Source: Siphonodentalium dalli
Taxonomy: Eukaryota; Mollusca; Scaphopoda; Gadilida; Siphonodentaliidae
NCBI GenBank assembly: GCA_032622095.1
Contig: CP136068.1
Span: 63,204,025 to 63,268,024 of the forward strand
Direction of reading: 5' to 3'
Length of the DNA stretch: 64,000 nt
The notes beneath the pieces were generated by a model. It did no database searches, was not told where the DNA came from, and saw only the letters and a program-made list of their open reading frames with translations. Both the position numbers and the translations under genes were made by a program. This document shows, piece after piece, positions 19,529 through 29,876 of the stretch. How positions within the stretch are numbered: the first letter of the stretch is position 1; every line of letters starts with the position of its first letter.

Positions 19529-20779
19529 ATGGTATGGGTAAACATAAAAAGAATGACTTGCATTATGGAACCAGATCATGCGACTAGTGATGTTCCGTGT
19601 GAAGCATCTGCAGATGTATCCAACTTCGGTGTATGTACCAGCCCAGTGAGACTGACAGAGGTTTCTACTCAGACAAATGAGTATTTCGATCGACCATCAG
19701 AGATTGTGAAATCTCAACTGAAGATAAAAATTCTCGAAAATGAAGTAAAACTCCTGGAATCGCCGACAAATGCGCATACATGTACACCTAAGACTGCATC
19801 GTGTAGGCGTAAGCTCGACGAAGAGGTGACAGAATCGCGACACACGAATCTACTAGATTATGACATCGTGAAGGAGGATTCCAAGCAATTTCAGTTTTAT
19901 ACAGGACTCGCACCACATCAGTTTTTAACCCTGTGGAATTTCTTGGGCCCATCAACTAAGAAACTTGATTACTGGAACAGTTCTATTGTGGACGTGGAAA
20001 TGAGTCCAAATAAGCGTCGAGGACAGAAAAGGAAATTAAGGCCACAAAATGAACTTTTCCTCACGCTTATTCGCCTGAGGTTGGGACTTCTTCATCAGGA
20101 TTTGGCATACAGGTTTGATGTGAGCACCCGACTTGTATCCACAATAGTTATAACATGGATCCAGTTGATGTATAAACAATTTTATCTAATCAGGGATACC
20201 ATGTTTGCGGACAAGTCAACGATCCGCAAACACCTACCAAAGGTGTTTAAAAAATACAAAAACATTAGATGCATAATTGATTGTACGGAAGTTCGTGTTC
20301 AACAACCAAGAAATTTTGGAGCACAGGGTAATAAGTACTCTAGTTACAAGTCGCATACAACTTTGACAGTATTGGTTGCATGTGCTCCAAATGGTGCAGT
20401 TATGTTCATTTCGGATGCTTTTGAGGGGAGTATATCCGACAATGAGGTGGTTGCGCAGAGTGGTTTTCTGGACATGATCAAACCGGGTGATAAAATAATG
20501 GTAGATCGTGGATTTACTATTCAAGATATGTTAAATGAACGTCATGCATCGATCATCATACCCCCGTTTCTCCATTCAAGAGACAAACTGACAGCACAAG
20601 AAGAAGCCTTGACAAAGGATATCGCTAAACATAGAATTCATGTTGAGAGATGTATTGAACGAATACAAAAATTTCGTATATTGCAGAAAGTAATCCCTCT
20701 AAAACTGGAACCAGTTTTTTCACAGATCGTTTTTGTGGTGGGCTGTTTAGTCAACTTCCAAAAACCACTTGTTAAATAA
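19529..20779 (+). CDS. DDE transposase (DDE_Tnp_4 type), THAP-linked
   Basis: An uninterrupted 416-residue frame. Residues ~43-77 form a short coiled-coil-like segment (STQTN, then EIVKSQLKIKILENEVKLLE), 172-220 a helix-turn-helix (ELFLTLIRLRLGLLHQDLA), and 245-410 an RNase-H-like DDE nuclease. The triad is D251 (IIDCTEV), D326 (MVDRGF) and E373 (HVERCIERIQKF). Order and motifs match THAP-DDE_Tnp_4 transposases of the IS4EU/ISL2EU kind, distant relatives of IS5 and Harbinger. The enzyme would excise and reinsert the element in the nucleus. The catalytic part looks intact. The true upstream boundary is uncertain because the first 10 residues overlap the end of the inserted repeat; Met-13 (MEPDHATSD) may be closer to the original exon. 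Confidence 0.88.
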   Translation: MVWVNIKRMTCIMEPDHATSDVPCEASADVSNFGVCTSPVRLTEVSTQTNEYFDRPSEIVKSQLKIKILENEVKLLESPTNAHTCTPKTASCRRKLDEEVTESRHTNLLDYDIVKEDSKQFQFYTGLAPHQFLTLWNFLGPSTKKLDYWNSSIVDVEMSPNKRRGQKRKLRPQNELFLTLIRLRLGLLHQDLAYRFDVSTRLVSTIVITWIQLMYKQFYLIRDTMFADKSTIRKHLPKVFKKYKNIRCIIDCTEVRVQQPRNFGAQGNKYSSYKSHTTLTVLVACAPNGAVMFISDAFEGSISDNEVVAQSGFLDMIKPGDKIMVDRGFTIQDMLNERHASIIIPPFLHSRDKLTAQEEALTKDIAKHRIHVERCIERIQKFRILQKVIPLKLEPVFSQIVFVVGCLVNFQKPLVK

Positions 20780-21307
20780 CTGAATATAAATTACCTACAT
20801 TTATAATACTTGATAATACATGCACCGGTTGTTGTTAAATTACATGTACGTATATTCCATTTATTTGACTAAGAAAACGATTGGGTATAAAGTCATTGGA
20901 ATTAAACCTGTGCTGTCACCCCCCCCCCCCCCCCCCCCCCATGAGACGAATGAACTGATTAAAAGGGGGATGCGTACTAATTCCGACCATCTATGTGACC
21001 ATCTCCCTTTATACTCGATCTAAAATATGGAGCAAATGAATGAATTTTTGAGCCATGCAAAATACACTTGTGTGCTCTTTGATAGATGCAGTTTAATTAT
21101 GATTACCATGTTGTTTGCATCATTCGTAGAGCACCCAAGTGTATTTTTTGACTAACCCATGACTCAAATTCATTCATTTGTAGCATATATATATATTCTG
21201 TTTAGTCTAAAAGGAGATGTCCAATAAATGACCGAATTTAGTGTACATTAACCCTTTAACACAAACAAACAATATATGAGTTTTATATAGATTTATTCAA
21301 CAACAAT
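20780..21307. other. Transposase 3' flank, no gene
   Basis: It holds a run of 22 C at 20919-20940 and a palindromic region: CATTCATTTGTAGCATA at 21170 versus GCAAATGAATGAATTT at 21032, and CACTTGTGTGCTC versus GAGCACCCAAGTG. This inverted pair (about 21030-21185) resembles a further MITE. Confidence 0.5.
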
Positions 21308-21524
21308 TACAGTAATGCTCAAAGTAATTGACTACTTAACCACAGCAGAATTATGGGTAATTTTTCAGGATTTAGTCAGAAATATGGCTTGTTGCCATTC
21401 ATCGGAAAGCTCTCGCCAATTGCTTTCCGATGAATGGCAACAAGCCATATTTCCGACTAAATCCTGAAAAATTACCAATAATTCTACTGTGGTTAAGTGG
21501 TCAGTTACTTTGGGCATTACTGTA
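21308..21524. mobile_element. Palindromic mariner-like MITE, copy 2
   Basis: TA, then CAGTAATGCTC, two long inverted arms, GAGCATTACTG-like right end (GGGCATTACTG) and TA. It is 217 bp long and closely similar to 6707-6924, with the same arm phrase ATGGCTTGTTGCCATTCATC. It sits between the DDE gene and the SAP gene. Confidence 0.87.
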
Positions 21525-21957
21525 GACAAGATTATATCACATTTATAAGAAATTGTGGAAATTTGTACAGGTATAAAATTGATATATATATTGCATGTGT
21601 TTTTATATGTTATATCTGTATAATCAATTGATTTGAATTTGTTGAAAATAAATTATTTCAAATTGAAGATGTTCTATTCATTACACATGTGGAGATTCTG
21701 AGAATACACAAAAATTAATTCGATATTAAAATGACACTATCTGTTCAATACTAATTTACATTAATTTCCCAGTTACCAGTAAACGGTTAAAACATGCAGT
21801 TCTTTGCATCTACATTTATCTAGGAAATTGCCATTGTGAAGTAAGTAACTTAGTCAATAAGAAGCCAATTTTGTGAATGAATGGATTTATTAGCAAAGTC
21901 AGCGTTTAAGTTGCAACATGCTACTTCGTGATGTTTTATTCCAACAATCTGCACAGA

Positions 21958-22192
21958 TTACACAAGATGATGATGAATATGTCCCATATTGAAATGTTTC
22001 GGCAACGTGCATGATGGAAATCCTGACCAACCAAGAAGTGGGAGAATGGGCCTCGAATCTCTATCTGAAGCTGGGTCACCTGCTCCTGTAGGCCTTTCTT
22101 GTGATTTCGCTAGCTTCAGAGTGTACCATTTGCTTTCGTCAACGCTGATGGAAATGTTTTTATCCTGACCACTTTGTATACAGTTCTTTACC
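21958..22192 (-). CDS. SAP-domain transposon partner protein, exon 2
   Basis: Minus-strand exon starting after the acceptor TATTTTTAG. Its first base completes the Arg codon split at the end of exon 1 (26225-26391), so the join reads LIE-R-VKNC without a gap. It adds 77 residues with conserved-looking blocks (DESKWYTLKL, RPTGAGDPASDRDSRP, GWSGFPSCTLPKHFN, GHIHHHL), then TAA. A possible donor (CTT|GTGTAA) overlaps the stop, so the exon may once have continued. The downstream strand contains no nuclease exon. The convergent THAP-DDE gene suggests that this is the second gene of an ISL2EU-like element, which in that group carries a YqaJ nuclease; that link is my inference. Confidence 0.7.
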
Positions 22193-23267
22193 CTAAAAAT
22201 ATAGATTAGGACCATGGATTAGCAACAAGTCATTTAAAAATTGTTTTATTGTTGGTATGCATGTCATGTACATGTGTTGATTATTTAAAATCAATGTAAA
22301 ATACCCACACCTCGACATAAACTGCCATTACAAAATATCCTATTAAAGTCATTAGCTTCACTCCCGGTGGGCATATATTTGATGTCAGACAGAAATGTGC
22401 TCGATATACCACAAGAAAGGTCATAAAAAACTAGAAAGAAAACCCCAATGTGGCATATTATTAGTGCGGTACTCGCCCTGTATTAAATTGTTGAAAACTG
22501 CGATCAGAGTAAGAAATCTTCTCAGATACTAACACATTTTCGGAGCGAATCAGCGCGCAGAGTCTCATGGAATTATATTCGGAGGAAATCGGAACCACCC
22601 GAATAACGACGATCGGCTGGCACGCACGACTGGGAGAACAGCCAAAACAAAGGCCTGCATGTCGATAACGAAAGTAGATTCAACAAAAAGAGAAAAAAAA
22701 TAAAAAAATAATAGGGGGCCTATCATAGTTTTTGCATTCAAGTTTTCTAAGTAAAATGTCGACAATTATTTGGCAACTAACAAAGTTTTCACACTCTGTA
22801 TATATATTTATATATATATGGAATTTTTGCAAATTTAGGAGAGAATGAGTACGTATTCACAGTGTGCAAAAGACGATTGGCACACCTCCGAAATTATCCA
22901 GGTTCACCAATAATAAACAAATCTGGGAATTCTGCCTTCTAATCTAACGTCAACATATTTGGCCGAATACAAGGTGAAGTTATCTGCATGCGAATTATTG
23001 ACTTCTGTAAATGTAAATTATAAGCAATATTTCAATAATATTTGACATCACAATAGACCAATCGTGCTGAGCTATATCGATTGGTCTTCCTGACACTGTT
23101 GTAAGAGATTTCTTGAATATTGAAATTTTGTTTGCTTGAAGATTTGTTCAAATTTATGATGAATATACCAGCAAAAAATTATACATTGTCTTTCATTAGT
23201 TTCAAAATTGTCTTTCATTAGTTTCAAAATGAATAAGAATAATTTTTTTACAAAAAAATGTTGTAAC
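22193..23267. other. Intron of the SAP gene, distal part
   Basis: No further exon recognised. The minus-strand frame 22565-22765 shows no domain. A short TATA-rich run lies at 22797-22820. Confidence 0.45.
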
Positions 23268-23664
23268 TTGAAAGAACAATTTAGAGTAAGCCTACTCCCT
23301 TTATCCAAGATTCATGCTGGCTGTGCATGAAAGACCGATGGGATTATTTTAGCCCGATCGGGCTATTATTGATTGATCGGTGGTTCACCCAGACCTGTAG
23401 GGTATGCGCGCTATAGTATATATAGATAAGGCGTTTCATGTATGGGAGGCCTATTTCACTTGAAAGAACAATTTAGAGTAGGCCTACTCCCTTTATCCAA
23501 GATTCAAGATGGCTGTGAAAGAACGATCGGTATATTTTAGCCTGATCGGTCTACTTTAGCCCGATCGGGCTGTTATTGATTGATCGGTGGTTCACCCAGA
23601 CCTGTAGGATATACGCGCTATAGCATATAGATACGGCATTTCATGTATGGGATACCCATTTCAC
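23268..23664 (+). repeat. 191-bp tandem duplication with TAGCCCGATCGGGCTA palindrome
   Basis: CTTGAAAGAACAATTTAGAG occurs at 23268 and 23459 (period 191). Both units contain TAGCCCGATCGGGCT, TTGATTGATCGGTGGTTCAC and end with CATTTCATGTATGGGA or a close variant. The same end motif (GGGCATTTCATGTATGGGGG) recurs alone at 25639. It lies within the SAP-gene intron. Confidence 0.85.
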
Positions 23665-23799
23665 ATTTATTATTCATTTACAATCAAGCGCAAATATTTC
23701 GCAAAATAACATCTATCATTTGCGCTTCAGTGTAAATCATTTGCGCAAATAAAAATTAATATGCATTGATATCACCCCCCTGAATTAATTTTAAATGGC

Positions 23800-24165
23800 A
23801 CAGACCCACCATATGAGGGAAGCACCCCCTCCCAGTAACCCCAATATCTCTTTTATGACCATGGAAATGGTAGAGATATGTGCAGGATATATCTCTTTTA
23901 TAAAATATACTAGATCTCTGGGATGGAGACACAAATTCTTGGGGACAGGGATGCTGATAATATGAAAATTGGGGTTTTCCCCAATTTCAAGTCAATAAGT
24001 ACACCATATGAGGGAAGCGAGTCCCCAGTAACCCCGAATTCCATATTTATGGCCATGGAAATGGTATATATCTGTGTAGGAGATGTCCCTTTAATAAAAT
24101 ATACTAGAGCTCTGGGAGTGAGGCACCAATTCTTGGGACACCAGGGACAGAGATGCTGATATATG
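23800..24165 (+). repeat. ~195-bp tandem duplication
   Basis: Two diverged units share CCATATGAGGGAAGC, CCAGTAACCCC, GACCATGGAAATGGTA, AAAATATACTAGA and GGGACAGGGATGCTGATA-like blocks, about 195 bp apart. The frame 23923-24159 runs across the units and is not a gene. Confidence 0.8.
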
Positions 24166-24279
24166 CATATGGAAATATTTTTTCTTCAATGTTTCAGTAT
24201 TATATGGGGCTACTACTATGGGTCCATGATAATATACTATGAGATGGACTCTATCATTCACAATCAGAGGGAAGTATAA

Positions 24280-24915
24280 AGGGAGTGTTAGGTATTTGCG
24301 CTTAAGCGCAAATATATTGATAGACATATACTTGCGCTTAAGCGCAAATGATTCATTTTCACATTTTATATTAACTAATTGCATTTAAGCGTAAATCAGT
24401 TACGCTTAATGTAATCATTTACGCTTAAGCATAATTGACTTATGCGTTATCATAATACATTGGAATTATATTAAGAGCAATAATTTCATCGGCTGTCTTA
24501 CCTTATATGTATATTTGTATAATCTGATGTATGTTAACTTACTGGCATTAGTATTGTGGTTGCATCCATTTCAGCTTGAGTATGTGGAGTTCAATGGGGG
24601 TGTATATGAATTACGGTTAAGCGCAACTCATTTACGCTTAAGTGGATTTCATTTACACTTAAGCGTAATTGAAATGAATTATGCTTAAGCAAATACATGT
24701 ACCTATCTCCAACTGGTTTCCTCAGTCTGAACATCCATCTTAGTATGGGATCTGGGTGGAGTCCTCACCTATGTTTGAGTAATGTTTTATGGCCTGAGTT
24801 ATAATTTGAGTTTAGAGCAAATCACATGGGAGTCTTTTTTACATTTATTATATATTTGCATACAAATATTTGCGCTTAAGCATAAAGCAATTGCGCTTAC
24901 TTAGTGCAAATACAC
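24280..24915. repeat. Cluster of TTGCGCTTAAGCGCAA-type palindromes
   Basis: The self-complementary word TTGCGCTTAAGCGCAA occurs near 24295 and 24328 in full. Variants (TTACGCTTAAGCGTAA-like, GCTTAAGCATAA, TTTACGCTTAAG) recur through 24380-24910, with half-sites from 23690 onward. At least ten occurrences in 1.2 kb are far above what this AT-rich background would give. Confidence 0.8.
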
Positions 24916-26224
24916 AACACTTCTTTACTTCCATCCAATTTTAACTGTCAATGATTGAGTCCATCTTATGGTATATTTATTTGGGCCTATATAAACTCAA
25001 AAATTGAAGAAAACATAATTCCATATGGATATCTATATCGCTATCGCTGTCCCAAACAAATACGGTCTGTACTAGAATAGTGAATAGCAATATGGCACAC
25101 GTGTAGCATTGCACAGGTAATTAAACAGTTTGAAATACACATGTAATACAACTCTTTCTGCACGAGACTGTACCTGCTGTAGTTCGATCATAAAATCGGT
25201 CAACGATCTGCAACGATTACAAATTTCTATAAATAGTAACATTTTCAACTGTTACCGTTGTTCATTGCTCGATCATGACCACTTTGATTATAATTCTTTC
25301 ATAACTCCGTCAATGTTCTTCCGTTGGTGATTTCAGGCAATAATTCCTTTTACATGTATATCCCTCCCATTCGAATTGACTATACCGCTTGTTTTTCGTT
25401 TTATTAAGCTGATGTTACGCTATTCCAGCAAACGGCCTCCCTCCACGGAAGCTATTTTCTGAGAACGAAAGCCGACTCAATCCCGACCAAGTCGGAAGTG
25501 TTCGGGTGTTTCCGCGACTGCACACGACAACTCGTTTGTGTATTTATTTCGCGTTTACAGTGGAATTATTCGTCCCGATTGGGGGAAAGTAAATAGTTAG
25601 TTACGTGGCCGTATAATTAGTACAAACTGATATCTGGTTAGGGCATTTCATGTATGGGGGTTATTTTATTCAGTCTTTCCACAGAATAACGCAGGGAACT
25701 CAATTGTGAGGTTCAATTTACGTTTCACATCACTTTAAACTTCAACTTACTGATTAAAATACATACTTTCATAAATGAATGACAACAATCTTCCCACTGG
25801 CATGAACAGATGAAATGTTTCCAAACATGTTTACTACATGTATCATCGTATATCGCTTTAAATTGGTTCATTTTCTTGAAACATGTACATATTATAATTA
25901 TTTTCAAATAACAATTATACATATATAACTTTGTTGGAATGGTGATACGTTGCACATCAACCGAATGTACGCGTAAACACGATGATCAAAAGTCTGTTAT
26001 TACAACGAAAATGGGCAAGATGTCTCAAATTAATAAAAAATAACAACGAATTAATACGTCGTCGAATGATAAAAAATCACAGAAACATGGTATAGTCTAG
26101 TATTTAGCGACGTATAAAATGTGATCGCTGTGTAATACAAAGTTGTATTCAAATGGGACATATGGCCAGGTAGAATATTTGCAAAACAATGCAACTCGAA
26201 GTTGAACGAGTGAAAAATTCTTAC
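24916..26224. other. Intron of the SAP gene, proximal part
   Basis: No exon recognised. 25435-25570 is noticeably richer in CG dinucleotides than its surroundings but has no ORF. The ORFs at 25130 and 25725 have no recognisable content. Confidence 0.4.
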
Positions 26225-26391
26225 CTCTCGATGAGATCACATTTATTTCCAGTTTTCTTCAAACCCCGACATTCCAACCATCTCTGCAACTGAATATTAG
26301 TATGTTGTTCTATCTGTGTATATGGAAGTTTAGCACCAGGAACATAAGTTTCATCCAAATAAACGAACGTGAATGCGTCACTGGCAGCCAT
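26225..26391 (-). CDS. SAP-domain transposon partner protein, exon 1
   Basis: From an ATG at 26391 on the minus strand, 55 codons plus two bases run to a consensus donor (GAGAG|GTAAGA). Residues ~33-67, completed by exon 2, form a SAP motif: IQLQRWLECRGLKKTG followed by NKCDLIERV, with the spaced hydrophobics, the central Gly and the Leu-Ile-Arg tail of the family. SAP motifs bind AT-rich or structured DNA. The start is the first Met upstream of the domain and gives an acidic N-terminus (MAASDAFTFVYLDETY). The intron is about 4.0 kb and filled with repeats. The reconstructed product is 133 residues. Confidence 0.72.
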
Positions 26392-28069
26392 AGTTTTACA
26401 ATGAAGACAGCGTGGCTAATTTTCTCTGCCGAGAGAGATTGTTTGTCCGAAAATCTATTTTTAGCATATGATATCATTATTTCGTGACGTAGGCTGGCGC
26501 TCAATACAAATAATGTGTAAATATAAATATCATCCTATAAAAATCATCATTATAATTTGATAAAATAAATGTAAAGTATACTCACCTGAATTTAATCTAT
26601 CAGTAAATAATCCTACATGTGACATAAAGAAAACCAATATAAACCATCAACTATTGAGATTGTGACTTCCCATTGTGAGCTATCCAATGTTTGTGAAATT
26701 TGAGAAATTTCCATCTGGTCTCAATTTTCATTGGGAGCAGGTCAGGGTGATTACATAACAGGTACCCATAGACACATAGAGTAAAGCAGTTGTCCTAATT
26801 AAATTGTAGGATTGATTACAATGTTAAAGTGATTTATTACTAGCAACGAGATACACTGATATTAATTCCACTTTACTATGAATCAGACTTATACAGGGTC
26901 TCCATTCGGGGAGTAGTTGGATGTTCACCTTGGAATGTCCAACTACATCCCCTCCCTTGAACCAAACCCACAAATTGCACCTTTCCCCCTTGGGGTTTGT
27001 TTTTTCTCAAGTGGTACCTCACAGGGCTGGATGATATAGACTGTTCTGAATTATCAGTGGGCCAACATATCTTGAGAAAAATAAAGAGATCTTGAGAATA
27101 TTGCAAAATCTGCTATAAAATTATTTATTCCTGTAGGTTGTCTCAAAATTTTCTTATAGTAAATACGGTCCTATAATTTTCCGATAATGAATCGTCATTT
27201 CCTATAGGATTCCTATAGGTTCCTATAGGATCCAATAGTAGGTGGGGACTGATTTCTCATTTTAATATATATTTACTATCTGAACGGACATGGCGCATTT
27301 GAACCACAATACTTGTGTATACTGTAGTGGGGATAATATAGGTCGCCAAATACACGAAATACCTATATCTACTCCACAAAATCTAAGCATAAGCAGAGCG
27401 AGTTTCAGCTGTTTTCTGTGTTTCGCACATAAATGAAGCAAACGCTCTTTATTCAATCCGTATAATAAACAGACTACATTTTGACACCTTTTTTGTTACC
27501 AAGTTAAACATTTCAACCAACCTCCTGGTTTAGATCCGGACAACAATCCCAATTCTTGGAATAAATATTCCCTTGCCCCGACGGGCCGACCCTTCGATCT
27601 GTTGAAAGATTCCAAACAACGGTTTACTCAAACCGATCAGACGGTCCCCATATCATAAAGTTACAACAAGAACATTTTTTCAAAATACGCTTTTGTTATC
27701 AGAATCGATTAATTACAACAAAATAATGCCAACTGCTGTCAACTATAGTATACAATTTTGGCAGTAAGTAAGTAATGTAAGTAATGCTTTATTCCCAGCC
27801 AATGGGTAATTTGGTACATAAGAAAACATATAATACACTATGTACAAATGAGAACGCTCCGGTCCAAATATTTGAAAATACACATGCAATCAGTAAATAC
27901 TGAAAAACAATCATCACACCCAATATATAACAACAATTATGCATACATACACACATACAATTATATATATGCGTGAAACTATCTGTACTTCCTTAAATAA
28001 TTACAACATAAAAAAAGGACTGTTAAATGTATAGCAGAACTTTCGCTTATAAGAATATGAAACTAACGC
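26392..28069. other. No recognisable gene
   Basis: 26880-27010 resembles part of 42600-42760 (CCTTGGAAT(G/T)TCCAACT, then CCCTTGAACCA and CACAA(A/G)TT), so some is dispersed repeat. CCTATAGG words cluster at 27196-27232. No coding exon or RNA gene seen. Confidence 0.4.
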
Positions 28070-28325
28070 ATTACCACTTGATTTTAGAGTTAAGCATCTT
28101 CATCTGCAATTTTGTCCGAGACCGTCGGTTTGATGACTCTTTTCTGGGCCACAAATAATTACACAATTCAAGAAATAACAAACTTCAAAAATCGATATCT
28201 GATCACTCTGCGCTTTGATGGTGGGTTCCTCGATTCGAATAAAAAATTTTTTTTTACCCCCGAAGCCAAAAAAAAATAGTTACTTGGGAGCGTTAATTCG
28301 GATTATGCATCTTTAATATGACTAA
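28070..28325 (+). mobile_element. MITE-3 relative, degraded
   Basis: It shares GATTTTAGAGTTA, GATGACTCTTTTCTGGGCCA and AATCGATATCTGATCACT with 3735-3870, and CGATTCGAAT plus CCCCCGAAGCC with 10576-11047. The right end GATTATGCATCTTTAA keeps a TTAA. The left TTAA is not certain. Confidence 0.6.
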
Positions 28326-28811
28326 ATATTCCCCAACTAAAATAAGGGGCAAATGCGGTATTATATCGAACTGAAAGTACATGTAGGACAATATTAGACC
28401 CTTGGTATAAACAATTCATTTTACACCGAATATTGGTTGGACATTTTAACTATATATAACGTAATTGTATATTTGAGCTATCATAATCTATTTTCTAAGT
28501 TTAAAAATTCCAACCGATTTATTGTCAACACTCGATCGGTCTATGACTTGTAGAATCCAATTGTTGAAAATGTTACCAATATGAGTGAAAGAAAAGCAAC
28601 GTCCTCTTCCAACTGCACCTAGCTCGTCCTTGATGAAAGCAACTGATTATCATGGGGCTCATCTAATCTAAATACATATTTCCAACAACCCATAACGCTA
28701 AGTATAACATCGGCCAATAACGCGAATAACAATCTATATCATAATATCTTTTTTGTTGCAGTTGGCTCACCATACATTACCAGTCGATGTGATTAATTCT
28801 ACCGGTAAAAC

Positions 28812-28894
28812 AGTTTGCGATTTCAAAACGTGTACCGGTACGGGTAGCTACCCGTACGCGTACCGGTACCCGTACCGGTTTGAAATCGCAAACT
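28812..28894. repeat. 83-bp hairpin with GTACCGGTAC core
   Basis: Perfect 16-bp arms AGTTTGCGATTTCAAA (28812) and TTTGAAATCGCAAACT (28879) enclose a second palindrome-rich core of GTACCGGTAC and GGGTAGCTACCC. The core word is shared with the ends of the hAT at 48230-49455. The plus-strand frame 28753-29094 passes through the hairpin and is not convincing as a gene. Confidence 0.8.
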
Positions 28895-28899
28895 CGCTA

Positions 28900-29095
28900 T
28901 TAACGACAATATACGAAATTGAAAATCCCAACTACACATTTTACTGGACTCGGACTCGGGCTCGGACTACAACTATTAGTGTGTCCCTACAGGCGCAAGG
29001 ACGCGGATCCCCACTATTGAAGATCCCCCGAGTCCTGCCGACCCGATTCGGGTATCTTCGGGGGATCTTCAAATTCGGGGTTCCAGCTCGGTGAA
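28900..29095 (+). repeat. Inverted repeat segment, partners at 32185-32220 and 32915-33000
   Basis: GAAAATCCCAACTACAC and CGGACTCGGGCTCGGACTA-like sequence here are reverse-complemented at 32930-32985. CCCCACTATTGAAGATCCCC at 29011 is reverse-complemented at 32200-32220. A local hairpin pairs 29017-29031 with 29058-29072 (GATCCCCCGA and its complement). Confidence 0.75.
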
Positions 29096-29539
29096 TGTAC
29101 TTTGCTGTTCTTTTTGTTATTGTTGTGTGATTTATTTTACTTTACAAGAGCATGATCGACGGCGAATTAACAATTAATTAATTATTGAATTGATAATTAA
29201 ATATAACAAATTATAAATCATATAAAATATGTAGATTATATAGTGTAATAATAGGCAAATATTTTGTCTTCAATAAATTTGTTCGATTTGACATTTTGTT
29301 GTTGTTATTTCGTGTAATACTTAATATTGTTGGGTGTTAATTTTGTATTATGTTATGTCAATCGTGAATTAATTCTTTTTAATTTATAATAAATTCTTCA
29401 GCAAGTTTAGGTCAATATAGGTCAGCTGAAACTAAAATAAATCAAGACCAACGTTGCGAAACAGACTTTATCACACATAATAAAACAGACTTTGAAAAAA
29501 TGACACCAAGTGCTGAAAAAAGGAGTACATGTAATGGAA

Positions 29540-29656
29540 TACAGGAGAAGTCGGCCCAAAACGAAGTCGGCCCCGCGACGAAGTCGGCCCAAAACAAAGT
29601 CGGCCCCGGAGAAGTCGGCACAGGAGAAGTCGGCCCCGTACGAAGTCGGCCCAGCT
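29540..29656 (+). repeat. GAAGTCGGCC minisatellite
   Basis: Seven copies of GAAGTCGGCCC or a close variant (AAAGTCGGCCC, GAAGTCGGCAC), with GGCCCAAAAC and CCGCGAC spacers. The reverse-complement cluster is at 30792-30902. The minus-strand ORFs over it are pentapeptide-like shadows (GADF repeats) of the minisatellite. Confidence 0.85.
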
Positions 29657-29876
29657 ATTAACATTAGTTAGTGACATGTTTACTCAATTGAGTAACATAT
29701 ATCAGGTGTCACGGAAACCTCGTTTAACACTATATGACTTAATGTTTATCTTTATCGCTGACTGCTTCCGTGTGGAAATCATAATTATGACAGGACATTA
29801 ATTGTTTAAGCCTATAGATTAATTGGCTAACTAAGTGTGAAGGTTCGTATCTGGTCTCATACCTTATGTCGTACAT

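Noticed and set aside
20919-20940. Long C run as a functional quadruplex site of the transposase gene
   Set aside because: Many such runs occur in the window, often at repeat edges. Nothing ties this one to the gene, and run length may be assembly noise.
28753-29094. 113-residue ORF after a good acceptor-like site
   Set aside because: Most of it is palindromic DNA, and the same DNA occurs inverted at 32-33 kb without the frame.
29422-29677. Minus-strand GADF-repeat proteins (pentapeptide-like)
   Set aside because: The peptide repeat is the translation of the GAAGTCGGCC minisatellite. Both alternative frames give similar low-complexity products.
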